64,000 nt of DNA from Euryodendron excelsum (taxonomy: Eukaryota > Streptophyta > Magnoliopsida > Ericales > Pentaphylacaceae): the NCBI GenBank assembly GCA_033060915.1, contig CM065378.1, positions 33,241,501-33,305,500 of the forward strand, read 5' to 3'. Shown here piece by piece: positions 22,501 through 35,269 of the stretch. The notes beneath the pieces were generated by a model. That model saw only the letters and a program-made list of their open reading frames with translations. It made no database searches and was not told the DNA's origin. Both the position numbers and the translations under genes were made by a program. Position 1 is the first letter of the stretch. Every line of letters begins with the position of its first letter.

Positions 22501-25500
22501 AGAAATTGAAACATGACACATCTTATAATTAGAAGGTGAAACTACCTAGAGAGATTCCAAACTTTTCTGCAGCATTGGGAAAGAGGCCAAGATCAACTAT
22601 CCCAAAAGATAAATTTTTGTTTGAGTATCTGTTAAAGGAAACCATAAGCACACATCTTAATCACTTATGACAGCTACACTAGAGACACACTAATAATCGA
22701 TGCAGAAGAATAAGGAGAAATGGAATATTTTTAAAGAAAAGCAACTAGGGTACTTATAGTTTTCACAACACATTCAAGCTGCAAAAGGAGTTCTCATTGT
22801 AGCTCCAGTGCATCCTAGGGCAAAATACTTACGTAATGGACAATTCAGGAAAGAACCGACTGGTGTGAACGCAAGTTGGTGAAGACAATGCACGAAATTC
22901 TACCTGTTAATTATTGGACAATTAGACAATAACTGGATAACAATTACTAGAATCAGGAGCAGAAATATGAGACTCCATGGAAAACAGAAGCACCAAGCTT
23001 GATTTAACAACTGTATGTGAATCACAATGGGAATAGAAATTTACTGAGCAATTCCCATTAATACAAGTAGAGCCAAAATCAACTTACACCTTATGTGCAA
23101 ATAGCTGTACTCAAAATTTGCCAAACCCACCATTGAATTAATTATTTACATGCTTGCATGCACACAATATGTCAACTTAATTGGATAATTTTTCTAAATG
23201 AAGAGTTTAAGAAGAAAAACACTAGTTTAGGAAGCGATGGGATGGGGCAAGCTTTCAGACAAATATGAAGCACTAAAAATGTTATCGTAAAATAATCAAA
23301 GAACTTGTAAGAAATGTTTATAAATCATTAAAGGAAAGAGCTTTGAGAAGCATTTTAAAACCAAATAGAGTTGTTGGGAACATGGACCCCCTAAGTTTTC
23401 CAAGTGTTAAAAATTTTCATAATGCTTCACTTTGTTCCCAAAAAAGTTCCCTACAACATTTTAGTTATTTTGTCCTAGCTATGGAAACATGCAGCTAAAA
23501 TTTTAGTTCCATCCAAGCATGAACCAGAATCATATGCAAAAGGCTTGCTGGTGACTTGTGCAAGATGTCAATATTGCCACATTATATACTGCAGTTAATG
23601 TCTAGAGAAGCATTTTCCCCCATGTGACTCCCTTAAGCTAATGCAAGTGCACAACTTACCTTTTGTGTGAAGGAGTAGAGGGGTGAGTGGTCAAACCTGG
23701 TAGAGGGTAACCCTCTAGGAAGTTATGGTAGGAGTTATCTAGGCGGAGGACCACCGGAGATGGAGGAGAGAGAGCTGAGACGATCATAGGAAGAGAGAGA
23801 ATGGCAGTATCCCAAGAGAGGTAGAAAGGCTTATGGAGATTCTTGGAATATTCTCTTACGTTGTTCAAGTGTGTTGGGGATGTCTCGTCTAGAGAGAAGG
23901 TCCTCTCTTTATATAGGCAAGGGAGGTCCTCGGTGATTGGTTCCTTGACCTGCAACCTGCAAGTGTTCAAGTCTGATAGCTAGTCTCCCGAGGGCCGACA
24001 TTCCAAATGTCAACTTTGTGTCGAGATCTCCTAAAATATGATAGGGATTCGGCCAGGTGTCAGCGATCAGCTTTCATTAAATGCTTTTGTCGTCTTGGTT
24101 TGATAGCGTGATTTGGTGAAGATCTCTCTCTCTCTCTAAGACCGGTCAAGGGGCCGAGGCCCCTCAACGAACCCTTACCTTTAGCCTCCAATGCACTTGT
24201 CTCCTAATGGTCCCACACAAGGGTGACCCCGAGGGAGTTCCTACTCCCAACCTAGGTTATGGAGATACATTTATGGAGAATTATGGCCAAGTGTGGAGGA
24301 ATGGCCCAAAGGAGAGGGCATTCGGCAGAGAGGTTCCATGGCCGTGCCAGGAGGTGTCGGGCGCGCGGTCGTAGGCGAGGTGCCCTCGGGTGGAGACTCC
24401 CTCAGTCCCGTCGAGGATGCCTCGAGGCCAAGTATGGAGAGGTAGCCCAAAGGAGAGGGCGCTCGACGGAGAGATTCCATGGCCGTGCCAGGAGGTGCCG
24501 AGAGCAAGGACCTTTTTGGCACCCTAACTCGGAGGAGACGCTCTTCGTGCTATCCTCGATGGGCGAGGTTGCCTTGGTCCACGTGTCGCCTTAGCAGGCT
24601 GCCACGTGAGGCCAAGTGTATGGAGAGGGAGGCGGCAATGCACCTAAGTGTCCTGGTGCTCAGGAGAGTTGGACACTTGTACCTACATCTTTCAAGGTCA
24701 ATGCTATATCCTGCTGTTAGGAGTTTGCCTATCCAGCCTATGTAACAAGAATAATAGTAAATTTGCCAGATTAGAACTGGGGAAACATCTAAACACACTT
24801 ACACCACACACCATCTCAAAATCTGATACTAGTACCACAATACATTTTGTCAATAAGTCCCCTTCTTAGGCTCCTTGTATCCCAGGTGGAAACCGACTGA
24901 TTTTTCAGCATTTTAGTTGTACAAGATAAGTATTGCAGCTAGGTCTTTAAACTCTCTCTCTCTCTGTCTCTCTCTCTCTCTCTCATGCAAATACACGGAG
25001 ATCAGTTTTCCTCAACTGTTGCACAACATTTTCTTCCCCAAGGTTATAATCTCTTCCTTCAAATGTTTAAGTTAGTAGTTCACCTGAGGCATAGGCGTCA
25101 GACGGTGATCATGCAACATAATTGGATCAATGTTGTGAACTGAATTCTCAAGTCTTTTCACTTACTAATGTATATGGAAGTAGCATACAACAGTCTACCA
25201 ATTTAATTCACACAGATTCTTCTGACAATCTGCATCTGTCTTTGTGAAGCTATTAACAGCATAATCTTGTTTTAGGGAACTTTACAATCGGAAGTAACTA
25301 AAAAAAACACATTTATACAGGAAATCCATGATACTAAGAATTCCGAGAACAAGTCTACAGAACCAACCAACCAGAGTCTTGATGTGTTCCCCTCGGTCAG
25401 CAAAGCTTCCAACTGCAGTGGCGTTAATTGATTTGAAGTACCTACAAGCAAACCCAAAAAAAAAAAAGTTAGTTAAAACATTTGCAGTCATCACATCAAA

Positions 25501-28500
25501 TGTTGTTATTGATGCACTTGATTTCTGAGAAGCTTGCACAGACCATGATACAAAAATGAAAGAGGGGAAGCAAAAACATAATTCATGTCATACCTAGTCC
25601 TTGGTAGGCAGGTTGTTGCGTTAAGATATATATAACTGTAAGAAAAAAAAAAACAGAAAATGCAATGAGCTCAAAATCATCATCCAAGATATTATCATCT
25701 GACTCATTTTGTTTGACCAAATATTCATCCAAAGTTCAGCATTGCTTTTCATTTTAAATACTGCAATGCTATTCACATCATGTGTCAAATGAAATTTTAT
25801 TTAAAATGTATTGATGTGGGAAACATGGAGAGAAAGCCATGTGATTTCAAGATTCCATCCAAGTTCAACAACACAGAAACACTAGAAGGCCTGAAAGTTT
25901 GGCGTTTACCTATCAAGACATAACAAAAGATACATGAATGACCTTCTTATGTGAGTGTTAACAACAAAAAGCAATGTGCTAGATTAAATGCACTGTACTT
26001 TAAGTGAATTAAGAAAAAGTATCCACATCACTCATCATGTGTAGAAGTTCTCCTCATCAAAAGATTTGAATAAAATACTAATCATTAGGGCCTACCTAGA
26101 AATACCAACGTGTACCAGAGAGCCAAGTGATAATCCATGACTAAAGCAATGCCGACAAGAAAAATCTGAAAATATAAACCTCCAGTTAGAACATAGATAA
26201 AGAACCATCACAATTAAGAGATAACTACAAGTGAAGTGGGCATAATATTCAAAGCAGAATTACATAAAACCTAGGTTTATCACATAATAGTCAATCCATG
26301 AAGAACTTAAAACTCAGATCAGCAAAGATAGAATGTATCAAGAAAACCGCTGACACTCAAGGACTTATATGATTCAGTGCAACAATGTGATCCTTTTTCT
26401 TGCTTTCATTTTAAGCTTCGTAGTTGATTCTGAATCAATTGTTTTAACAGTTTAACCATTTCTGAAATCTGGGCTAACATTCTATTTTGAATATGCTACT
26501 TCTTTGGCATGGCCGGGGATTCAACTTTTTATGGATAGATATTTATATCTATCCTATTTATGTTAGAATTCCATTGAATGTATACATTTTCACCTATTTT
26601 TACCAATTTTAAAAGCATAAGTTACCGAATGGGAGAATATTGGTTTGAGTCCAAAGGCAGCCACTGTGTGCAAATTATGTCACAGGTTACGTCTATGCGT
26701 AGTCTACCACACCCAGCACTCTATCAATGGCCAGCAGGAATGGCCTTTTATCTTTTCCAACTTCTATATTGCATTACTTGGTTATGGCGCACTTACAAAT
26801 ATCATAATTCTTGGTGGGTTTAACACCAGAATTACAAAAAACTCATTAAATTTCATAGGGCATATAATAACAACATAACTCTCTACATGCACGCAACTTT
26901 TCATTTCAAACATGCAACTCAAGCTATATGTTGGTGACAGTTGGTCATATAATTACCAGTATCCTCTTTGTTATTTCCATCTTTGTTCAACTAATGCCAA
27001 GTTAAGTATCAAGCTCAGTATCACTGTTTCGTCAATTTCCTATCCTTCTCTTTTACTCCCATCTACCAAAAGTATGAACAGGGATACAAGTAACACAAAA
27101 CTATGACTATCCCTAGTATTGCCACGAAGATGGCACGATTACATATTTACATGTGATGGTGTTATAATGACCAATGACTGGAACACCATAAAAGGAATCG
27201 ATTCAGTTGAAAAGCTACCACAAGTAAAAAAGGAAGGCCATTAGTAAAACTACTCATTGCCATGAGATAAACATTATAACTGATGCATAAACAAAAGATA
27301 TTTCCCTAACTAAAGATGAATGGAGGAAAGGCATTCATAAATCTATCGATGAGTAGTTATAAATGGGTTTACTGAAATGTTTTTTAGCCGGTTTCTTCCT
27401 TTTGTCTTAGATTCATATATCTGCTAAGGAGTAGTTATAAAAGGGTTTACTGATTTTTTTTAGCTGGTTTCTTCCTTTTGTCTTAGATTTCATTGCTTTA
27501 GACACCATATCATGACAAGTTTTATGAATAGGTATGACCTAATGAAATAAAATGGTGCTAGAGCTTATCATACAAAATCGCTCCGCGGCTCATAATCCTT
27601 TCTAGGCCATAAGTAGCATAATTTGTTTCTCTTTGCTGGACTCTAGCCAAAGATAAAATTCAGCTTCTCCGTAGCAGGCTTAGTTTTCTTTTCTTTTTTT
27701 CCCCCTTTTGTTTTCTTTTTATTTTATTTATTTATTCTTTCCCTGGGAAGTGAGTCTGCAAATATGCTTAATGAAGTTTCAACAGCCAAAATAGCACAAA
27801 GATAAAAGAAAATTTAGAACTCCTTTGTTGACATGATACTATGGGTAAGACAAGACAAAATGAGAAAACAAAATGCTCCCCAGTAATAAATTCACTTGCA
27901 TATTCCTTTTCCATGTGTGACCACTGTATCTTCAATGAAAAAATATGATGTATCATATAAGTAGCAGAGAAACACTTTTGGTAATTTTCCTTCTAGAATA
28001 TTCTGAGTCGTATCCTAAAATTTCTGGATCGTAAGGCATCTGTCATACTGTTCTAACTTGAGCTTTACCCTCTCTCTGATCTTGTCAATTTAATATATGT
28101 TCAGTGCGCAAAATGTGTGGAACTCTTCCTGAATATACTCGGTTACTACATTAAAGAGCAATGGGACTGTGGGCTAGATGCCAGCACATGATGTAAATTT
28201 TTATATTTGAAAACTCACTAGAGACTGTAATATATAAATTTGTCATTACAGTGCATCTTAGGTAGTAATCTTAGTATCTTAGCTCCTAATTTTTTTAGTA
28301 CTTACTTCTCAATATTCTTAAGTAAAATATAGCAATTTGTTTGCATGTTTAGGATTTAAAAGTGAGAAGTTATTATCAACGATCTATTGGTAGCTCAGTT
28401 CCTACCATATTTAGATATATGCTCAAGTGTTCTTATTCATTTGAAGTTGGAAAGAAGCCTGCATAAAGGCCCTAAACACAATTCGTAAAGGGAGGTAAAT

Positions 28501-31197
28501 ACCAAACCAAAAAAAGAAAGAAGATTACTAGGAGGTTGTTACTCTCTTGAATTTTTTTTACTGCCTTCTTCTTTAAACTCGTTTATTCTTTTCCTCTTAT
28601 ATCCTTCTTCCTCTGATGTAGGACAGATTACGAAACTTACCCTAGGTTGCTTACGAGTGAACTTTGTGGTGGGTTTTGGCTATGGAAAGTAGCTAGGGTT
28701 ACGGTTTTATAAGATGGTAGAAGGCTTTTAGGGTTTCTAGATGGAAAAGATGGGTTTTGGTTTTATTTTCAAAAGTCAGAGGTCGCAGGATTTCTGAAAT
28801 TAGCAGCAAAAATTATCTGGACAGTAGGTATCTTATGGTATTATGGTGTGGAATTAATGGCCAAAAGGTAGTGAAAAGGTTTGGGGACAATTACGCATGA
28901 TTGAGTTGCATCATTCTCCCCATTGCTAATAATTGCAATGCCGTAATACTTGCCCTTGATTACATCAGTACATCATCATGATAGTCATACCCTCTTCAAA
29001 TTCAACATATGTTACCAACATGAGGACCCTATCATATCCTTTATTTACTTTTCAAATCAATGACAAACCATATGAAAGTTTACTTTTCTCTCAAACCATT
29101 TTCTTAGTTGGCTAAAATAGGTTAATTGTCAATCTCCATGGTGTACTCCCCACAGTGCTTTCTTATTGATTTCCTAAGCACAAAGCCAAAATGATTGTCT
29201 ATAATCTTATATCATACAAGGTTAAATATTACTCACTTCGTCCCATTTTTTTCCAACTTTCCAAAATGATTGTCTATAATCTTATATCATACAAGGTTAA
29301 ATATTACTCACTTCGTCCCTTATAATCCCTTATTACCCTTCTTTAGATTTATATTTAAATAGTTATTCCATTTCTCAAAAATATATATATATATATATAT
29401 TCAAACAAGACAAACTGCATTCTTGCAAATTTAACCATTCAAGAATACTTTCTTTAACATCTGTGCAAAATCATCTAGGACACATAAAATAGGACGGAGG
29501 AATTATTATTCAAATTTCCTAGTAGTAATAATATGTAAAACTCTGAATACCTTTTTTGCTCTCTATCCTCTTAAGAATAACTTAAACATCAAATTACACA
29601 CCTCCACCCACAAAAAGGCCTCAGATCTCCAAACAGATTGAGTGGTCATGTAGAGACAATTGTGCAATTTGAACCAAAATTAAATATCACAAGGAAATCC
29701 TAAGTCAAAATTTGATGGAGGTCCAAGTGTTGATAACATTTCAAAAGACGTATTTGTAAGAATGGTGATGTGTTCTTCAAGTTTGATGGACGCGATAGTG
29801 CACTCAGTAGTGCAAAAGACAACCAAATTTCGCATATAATGGGAAAAAATTCAAACGAAGGTGTATCAGGAATAAGGTCTATGCATACATTTGAGTACAT
29901 TAAACATGTATTTTACTAAATAACAAGCAAACACATAATGTACAGCACATATCCAGCGTATTATCACTAAGAAACTGTGCAAAAGTAAGAATTAAACAGT
30001 AAAAGGAGGGTAACCTTTGCAAAAAAAAGAGTATCCGCAATGAGGGCCTCCCATGTATCTGCTTTCACCATCTGCCACAAACAAACAAACAAAAAAAAAT
30101 TGAAAACTATAAAATATACAAAATCATGACAGCAAAATATACCAAAATTTGAAATTTTAGTGTTTTCATATTTGGTGTTTTCATCCATGAGAAAATATGA
30201 CAGCTCCTAAACAGGTTGTTGTGTTATTTAACAGGCCCCATCATTTCTTATGGGCCTTCTTTTGAGAAACATCATGATGCGATAGAAGCAAATGTCGCAT
30301 AAGTTCAACTATGGTAAAGTTTCTCTTTCTCAATTACCAAGTGCTCAAAGTAATCAAAATTAACGATGAGTTATCAATTATTTGTTGGTCGGAATATTCG
30401 CAACTCCCTACATGAGTTCATCACTTCCAGAAAATTATAAACTACGCAGCCCCATGCACACAATAAGTAATTCTAAATAGCTAGAACCCATCTATAAACA
30501 CTTCAGAGCATTTTTTATTTTCTGATAAGCAAAACACTTAAGAGAAAATTGCCCATTCAAATGTAGTACAATAATTGACATTCAAAACAAGAACACAAAA
30601 TAAGAACCTCTCTATGCATCAGAATTATATTGTAAAGAAGTACGCAGAAGACTAGAGCACTCCAATAGTCAATCATCCATATCAAGAATTTGGCGAAAGG
30701 TAGACAGCAAAGTGACAAACATACCTTGACGACAGTCAACACAGAAAATGCGAGAACTGCTTGAATTTCCTGACAAAGAAACATCAAGAGACAATAATTT
30801 TTAAAAAAAAAATCATTCGGTAAAGATCTAGAACGAAGAATTAGAAAGAACAATTAATCACACCCACACAAACTAACATAAAAATTGAGAGAGTACGTTT
30901 ATGCAAACAAAACAACAAATAGATGACAATCGCGTTCATAACTTCAATCTGCATAGTACTCAAAATTGGAAATAGCATGGAAATAAATAAATGAATATAT
31001 GTAGAGAGAGAGAGAGGATGGAATACCCGGTGAATAAGATGAGAGGAGAAGTGAGGAGAGAGGACTTGGGAGGCGGAGCAGCGAACGGGGATGTAAGAGA
31101 AGAAAGCAAGAAAGTGGAACAGGTAGTACGGTTCTGACGACATTTGGTTCAGCAATGTGATCGGATTGTACTGATTATCCTTCTGGTTCTTCTCCAT
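19589..31197 (-). CDS. TMX2: TMX2-type thioredoxin-related transmembrane protein (complete, 10 exons)
   Basis: Exons, right to left: 31197-31027, 30769-30725, 30071-30015, 26165-26096, 25635-25594, 25441-25364, 22899-22833, 22628-22546, 22412-22303, 19651-19589; all introns GT-AG and all phases agree, giving 261 residues and a TAG stop. The order of conserved segments (LLHREIQA-like, DTLFFAKIFL, MDYHLALWY, LTPLQLEALLTEGNTSR, LSITYSNKNLSFGIVDLGLFP, LDRQLLDYINEK) matches plant TMX2-like proteins. Hydrophobic segments lie at about 25-40, 59-74 and 87-118; the thioredoxin-like fold follows from about 150. The redox position reads S161-P-T-C164, a single-cysteine SxxC as is usual in TMX2, so it is unlikely to act as a simple disulfide exchanger. 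ER membrane location is by family. The start at 31197 is the first Met in frame with the conserved MSSEPYYLFHFL; residue 19 is a second candidate. Confidence 0.92.
23645..24690 (-). mobile_element. LTR-like insertion in TMX2 intron 6
   Basis: A GC-rich 1-kb block in an otherwise AT-rich intron. On the minus strand it opens TGTAGGTACAAGTGTCC, has a TATA-like TATATAAAGAGAG near 23905-23917 and closes near AAGTTGTGCA, as a solo LTR would. It carries two copies of an ~80-bp segment (about 24286-24362 and 24423-24499, GGCCCAAAGGAGAGGGC and TTCCATGGCCGTGCCAGGAG). A 5-bp target duplication is not clear, so the exact ends and class are tentative. Confidence 0.5.
24954..24983. repeat. (CT)n microsatellite in TMX2 intron 6
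   Basis: CT units interrupted once by a TGT. Confidence 0.85.
27345..27490. repeat. ~75-bp tandem duplication in TMX2 intron 3
   Basis: GAGTAGTTATAAA...GGGTTTACTGA...TTTAGC(C/T)GGTTTCTTCC and CTTTTGTCTTAGATT occur twice in the same order, starting near 27350 and 27429. Confidence 0.75.
29186..29319. repeat. 59-bp exact direct repeat, period 75, in TMX2 intron 3
   Basis: 29186-29244 and 29261-29319 are identical as read, both running from CCAAAATGATTGTC to ACTTCGTCCC, with a 16-base spacer. Exact identity points to a recent event or an assembly duplication. Confidence 0.9.
29304..29498. mobile_element. Stowaway-like MITE
   Basis: Left end TA-CTCACTTCGTCCC and right end AGGACGGAGGAAT-TA resemble the CTCCCTCCGTCC termini and TA duplication of Stowaway elements. 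The left terminus is also present in the upstream copy of the 59-bp repeat. Confidence 0.5.
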
Positions 31198-31712
31198 TCT
31201 CTCCCTGTAGCTGAACTGACACAATTTCTAGGGTTTCAGAAGTTGAATCCGAAGCATTTCCACCATTTTCTTGTTGATTCGCGGAAACTCATTTTATTAA
31301 ACTACGCTATTTTCAGAAGCCGAACCGGAAAGGTTGTTGGACCGAACGGTTCGTTCGCTGTATCACAAATAAAACCGAAAAAATAAATCCAACATAACTT
31401 TTAACAATAAATATCAACTTTCTACAAATACAAACTACAATAAATACTTATGTTTTATCCCCCCCCCAAAAAAAAAAAAAAAATTTGTGGTCCTTTATTT
31501 CAAATTGACAATTACTCAACATGTCATTCTGCACATAACTTTTATAATAAAAAATAATTGGCAATGGGAAAAAATTTAGTAAAAAGGTAGAAGTGTTGTG
31601 ATTCAGTATATTAATTTTACTATAATTTTTTCTTTTGTCTATTAGATGCATCGAATAGTGTAAAATTTAAATATATGGTATTGCTGTATCAGTAAATATT
31701 TGTCTATAGCAG

Positions 31713-32348
31713 TGTAAGTGAAATTTCTGGAAAAATCTAACCGATCACTCGAACCAATATCCACGAGTACCAACTTACTGCAAGAAAACAAAGAAATTAG
31801 AATGGGTCAACCCTCTTAGGGCTGATCACACTCCGACGGTCAAGTTAGCAAACTTAACCGAGAATCGAATGAATAAAAGACAATGAATGCTTTAGAAATC
31901 AATTGTCCATACCTTTCTTCTTCACGCTTTAATGTTTATAATGTAGTGTTCTTTGTTCAGTCTACTCCGATAATCATGACCTATCTTGTAGACTTGTGCG
32001 GGCTAAAGTTGGCTAATCAGACAGAGATTAACCTTTATTGCCATGCTCAAGTTCGACTGACTGGATGTGATCCATGTGTGCATTTGGCGCGTCTCCTCAG
32101 CATTAAATGTTAATATCAGAGCATTAAATGCTCTGATATCCCTCATGATCGCCACAATATTATGGGCTGTATAGGTTTGCAGATTTGGGTTGCTTTTCAC
32201 TATTTGGGCTTCACTTATAATGTTGTCTGGGCTGTTTAATATAAGTCGGGCTCACTCTGGTAAACTGGATTGTCCTCAGCCCAAGAAAGCTGCTTGATTT
32301 AAGTTGGGTTTGCCCTTATAGGTTCGGCCAGAGTTTATTTGACCCACA
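31713..32348 (-). repeat. 3' LTR of the gypsy element
   Basis: On the minus strand it starts TGTGGGTCAAATAAACT and ends at TACA, giving the TG...CA ends. It pairs with 40858-41484. The purine-rich AAGGCTAAGGGGCAA just inside it (32349-32363, minus strand) is the likely polypurine tract. Confidence 0.93.
32113..32139. repeat. 27-bp palindrome in the 3' LTR
   Basis: Arms ATATCAGAGCATT and AATGCTCTGATAT are perfectly complementary, separated by one A. The matching site in the other LTR (41248-41274) is also a perfect palindrome although the base sequence differs. Confidence 0.9.
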
Positions 32349-32640
32349 ATTGCCCCTTAGCCTTAGCGCCCGTTGGTTAGGGGTTGGGGCTGACATATCA
32401 TTGCCCCGATGTCAGCCATCATAGGTAGTTTAATGAGACGTGACCGTTGAGTAGCCAAAACCTGTTGCCGCCACTTCGAAATTCCTTGTAGACGAAAGGG
32501 GTTTGGCCTCCAGTTAAGCGCAGAACACTCCCCCATTTTGCATCTGTTTCTCTCGTGAAGATTGTCGTTCTGTAAGTCATTCTTCTTCTCCTCTTTCTTA
32601 CTTTTCCGGTGAGTAAACCCTAGGATTCTTTACCCCTGAT

Positions 32641-34367
32641 TTGTAATAGGTTCTCGTCTTAGGAACAAGCTTGTATCTTCCGATAGTATCGCGGCATTTA
32701 AGGCCCAATATGATTTTCTGGCAGGTGTAGATATTAGGTTAATCGGCCCTAGGGACGACGGTTGGGTAGTGACAGAAGAGGGGACTCCCTTCCCTCTCGT
32801 TGCCATTGTTGAGAAAGGACTCCACTTCCCCATTCATTCCTTTCTGACCGAAGTTCTCAATCACTATGAAATTGTTCCAATCCAACTTGCACCTAATGGG
32901 TATAGGATAATAATGGGGGTGATTGAGTTGAACAGAAGGTTGGGTCTGAACCTAGGGCTTTACAAGTTTAACTACTATTATTCGGCAGTGGAGGTGAACA
33001 CTGCCTGGACAAACCGCTATAAATACTATTTTAGGGCTAGGGCTAGCCCCAAAAGAATTGGTTCAATTTATTCCTAGTTCGGGAAAGGAGATTGGCAATA
33101 TTATAGTTAAGGTGAGTGACCCTTGGGAGTTTGGGGATATCCCAGTGGAATTAGCCCCACCAGCTCGATGCCTCATGTCCCGAAGAAAATAGGTCGATCT
33201 CCTCTCCCTTGATCTGGTATATGCTTCTTCCCTTTATCTATTTGAAATTTCATCTATTTCTGACTCGTCACCCTCTTATTTTTACTTTGCAGCCAATTTC
33301 GGTGTCAGGGACAAGATACTAAACTTCTGGGGGTGGATCTAAACACTTTATGCATTGCCTGGGCGTACAAGGGTGAAAGAGCATTAGCTGGGATCAGGCG
33401 AGCTGCTCACGTTTTGTTGGGATACCCAGTTCAGTATTAGTCCTTCATAGCGATATACGAAGTTCCTCCTACTGTTGTGTAACCCGACACCAAAGCTCCT
33501 GCCAACCCCGAGGTGGTTGAGCTAAACGAACCTCTAGAACCCCAAGAAAGAGCGAAGAAGAGGAGGCTGATGAAAACCGCCGAGAAAGAGGCCGCTTAGG
33601 CAAAAACGGTGGAGTTCACTACTACTCCTTCTATGTCGGCGGAGACTGACCCAAAGGGCAAAGACAAAGTAGATGAGCCGATGCCCAAGGAGTTCATAGC
33701 TCGGTCAAAGGTTACTGGTCGAGCCATGACCATCCAGGATTCAATCCTCAACTGTGTCGGCGTGGCTGTTGGGGCGTTTCAAGATCACTAAGTCCTTCTC
33801 GAAGAGACACAAGCCTGCTACAAACAGAAGGAGAAAGACTTTGATGAAACTAAGGTTGAGGCTGCCAATTTAAGAGCTAAGCTGGCCAAAGTTGAGAAGT
33901 CGGCATCTGAAGCAAAGGCTGCTTTGACTGAGTCTCTGCTAGAGGTGGAGAGACTGAAAAATGATGGCGAGGTAAAGTACACTAAGGGCTTTGAAGACGC
34001 CGGGGATCAATATAAGGTCCAAGTGAAGAAAATTGTTGACGGTGCCTTCCAAGATGGCTGGACGTTGGCTTTGAGAAAGTCAAAGCTGGATAGATCTTCC
34101 TCCCTTTGGACGGAGATTCGTACTTGGGCTGATGCTGAGCTGGAGTCCGAGGATGAAGAGGACGTTGACGCTCAAGGCGGAGGGGCGAACACTGGCCCTG
34201 AAACCGAGGTAGTCAATAAAGTCAATCTTGTCGAGCTGCCTACAACCGATCTATCACTAACCACCGAATTACCTTCGACTGACCTGCCCCTTGCTGAGCC
34301 TCCAGCAACTGTGTTGCCTTCGTCTACTTTGCCCCCTGTTGAGCCTCCAGTCACTAAGCTGCCTTAG
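32641..34367 (+). pseudogene. Antisense additional ORF of the Tat-like element, broken
   Basis: This frame runs opposite to gag-pol, between integrase and the 3' LTR. An N-terminal part (32641-33077, no ATG) reads KAQYDFLAGVDIRLIGP...FPIHSFLTEVLNHYEIVPIQLAPNGYRI, resembling the 'putative gypsy-type transposon' domain of other plant antisense ORFs. It then shifts frame near 33060 (SSGKEIGNIIVKVSDPWEF, stop at 33188-33190). Further open parts at 33609-33791 and 33924-34367 give a charged, coiled-coil-like region (AANLRAKLAKVEKSASEAKA) and a proline/threonine-rich tail. The function of such ORFs is unknown. Several stops and frame changes make this copy non-coding. Confidence 0.7.
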
Positions 34368-34796
34368 GGGCTTCTTTTTTGCTTTTGTAAACACAACTTT
34401 GTAATTTTGATTTTATAAATGAATATTTTTTCCACTTGTTGTCTTTTATGTGCATTTTCTTTGATAGATAGTTTAATTTGTAACGCAAACACCTGGGCTA
34501 ATTTGCTAAAGACAAAATATTTTAGATAAGTGAGAAAAATAAAAAGTTTTTATTCGCTCCCCGAGCAGCTAGACTTTAGGCAAAAATTGGTTTTAGCAAA
34601 GAAAATGAATGCCTTAAATTATAAAATGTAGCCCCCTATTAGGCTAATCCTACCAGACTTGGGTCAGGCTGAGTCAAGATACTTATCTTTTGATTCCTCA
34701 GTTTTTAGCTGCCGATCTCCTTGACTTAGCCAGGACCAAGGCGGGTCTTGGTTATGAGCTGTGGCCTTTGTGCAGCCGACCTGCCCAACTTGGACA

Positions 34797-35120
34797 AGAC
34801 CAAGTTTTTACACTTGGTTTTTATGACCTTCATTGGTCGACTTATCCAACTTGGACAGAACCAAGTTTTTACACTTAGTTTTTATGACCTTCATTAGTCG
34901 ACCTGCCCATCAATGGTCCAGGACCAAGTTTTTACACTTGGTTTTCATAACCTTCATTGGTTGACCTACCCAACTTGGACAGAACCAAGTTTTTACACAT
35001 TATTTTTATGACCTTCATTGGTCGACCTGGTCATAAATGGTCCGGGATTACACTTGGTTTTTATGACCTTCGTTGGTCGACCTAGCCATAAATGGTCTAG
35101 GACCAAGTTTTTACACATGA
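34797..35120. repeat. ~61-bp tandem repeat inside the gypsy element
   Basis: CAAGTTTTTACAC recurs at 34801, 34862, 34926 and 34986, with a truncated unit and a further copy near 35105. Each unit also has TTTTATGACCTTCATTGGTCGAC. It lies between integrase and the antisense ORF. Confidence 0.9.
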
Positions 35121-35269
35121 TTTTTTTTTCTCCTTCAGTGCTTTGTGTTTCGTAGTAGCATCAAACAAATAGATTTGTTCAAATGACTTCAAATTCTTAT
35201 TGATTACATGAAGCTTCGGAAGGAGTAGACATTGCTGAGTTGTTACATTATACAGGAGTCAATTCTACT

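Noticed and set aside
24259..24594. 111-codon plus-strand Arg-rich frame in TMX2 intron 6
   Set aside because: Lies in a repeated GC-rich LTR-like block inside an intron, with duplicated segments and no domain.
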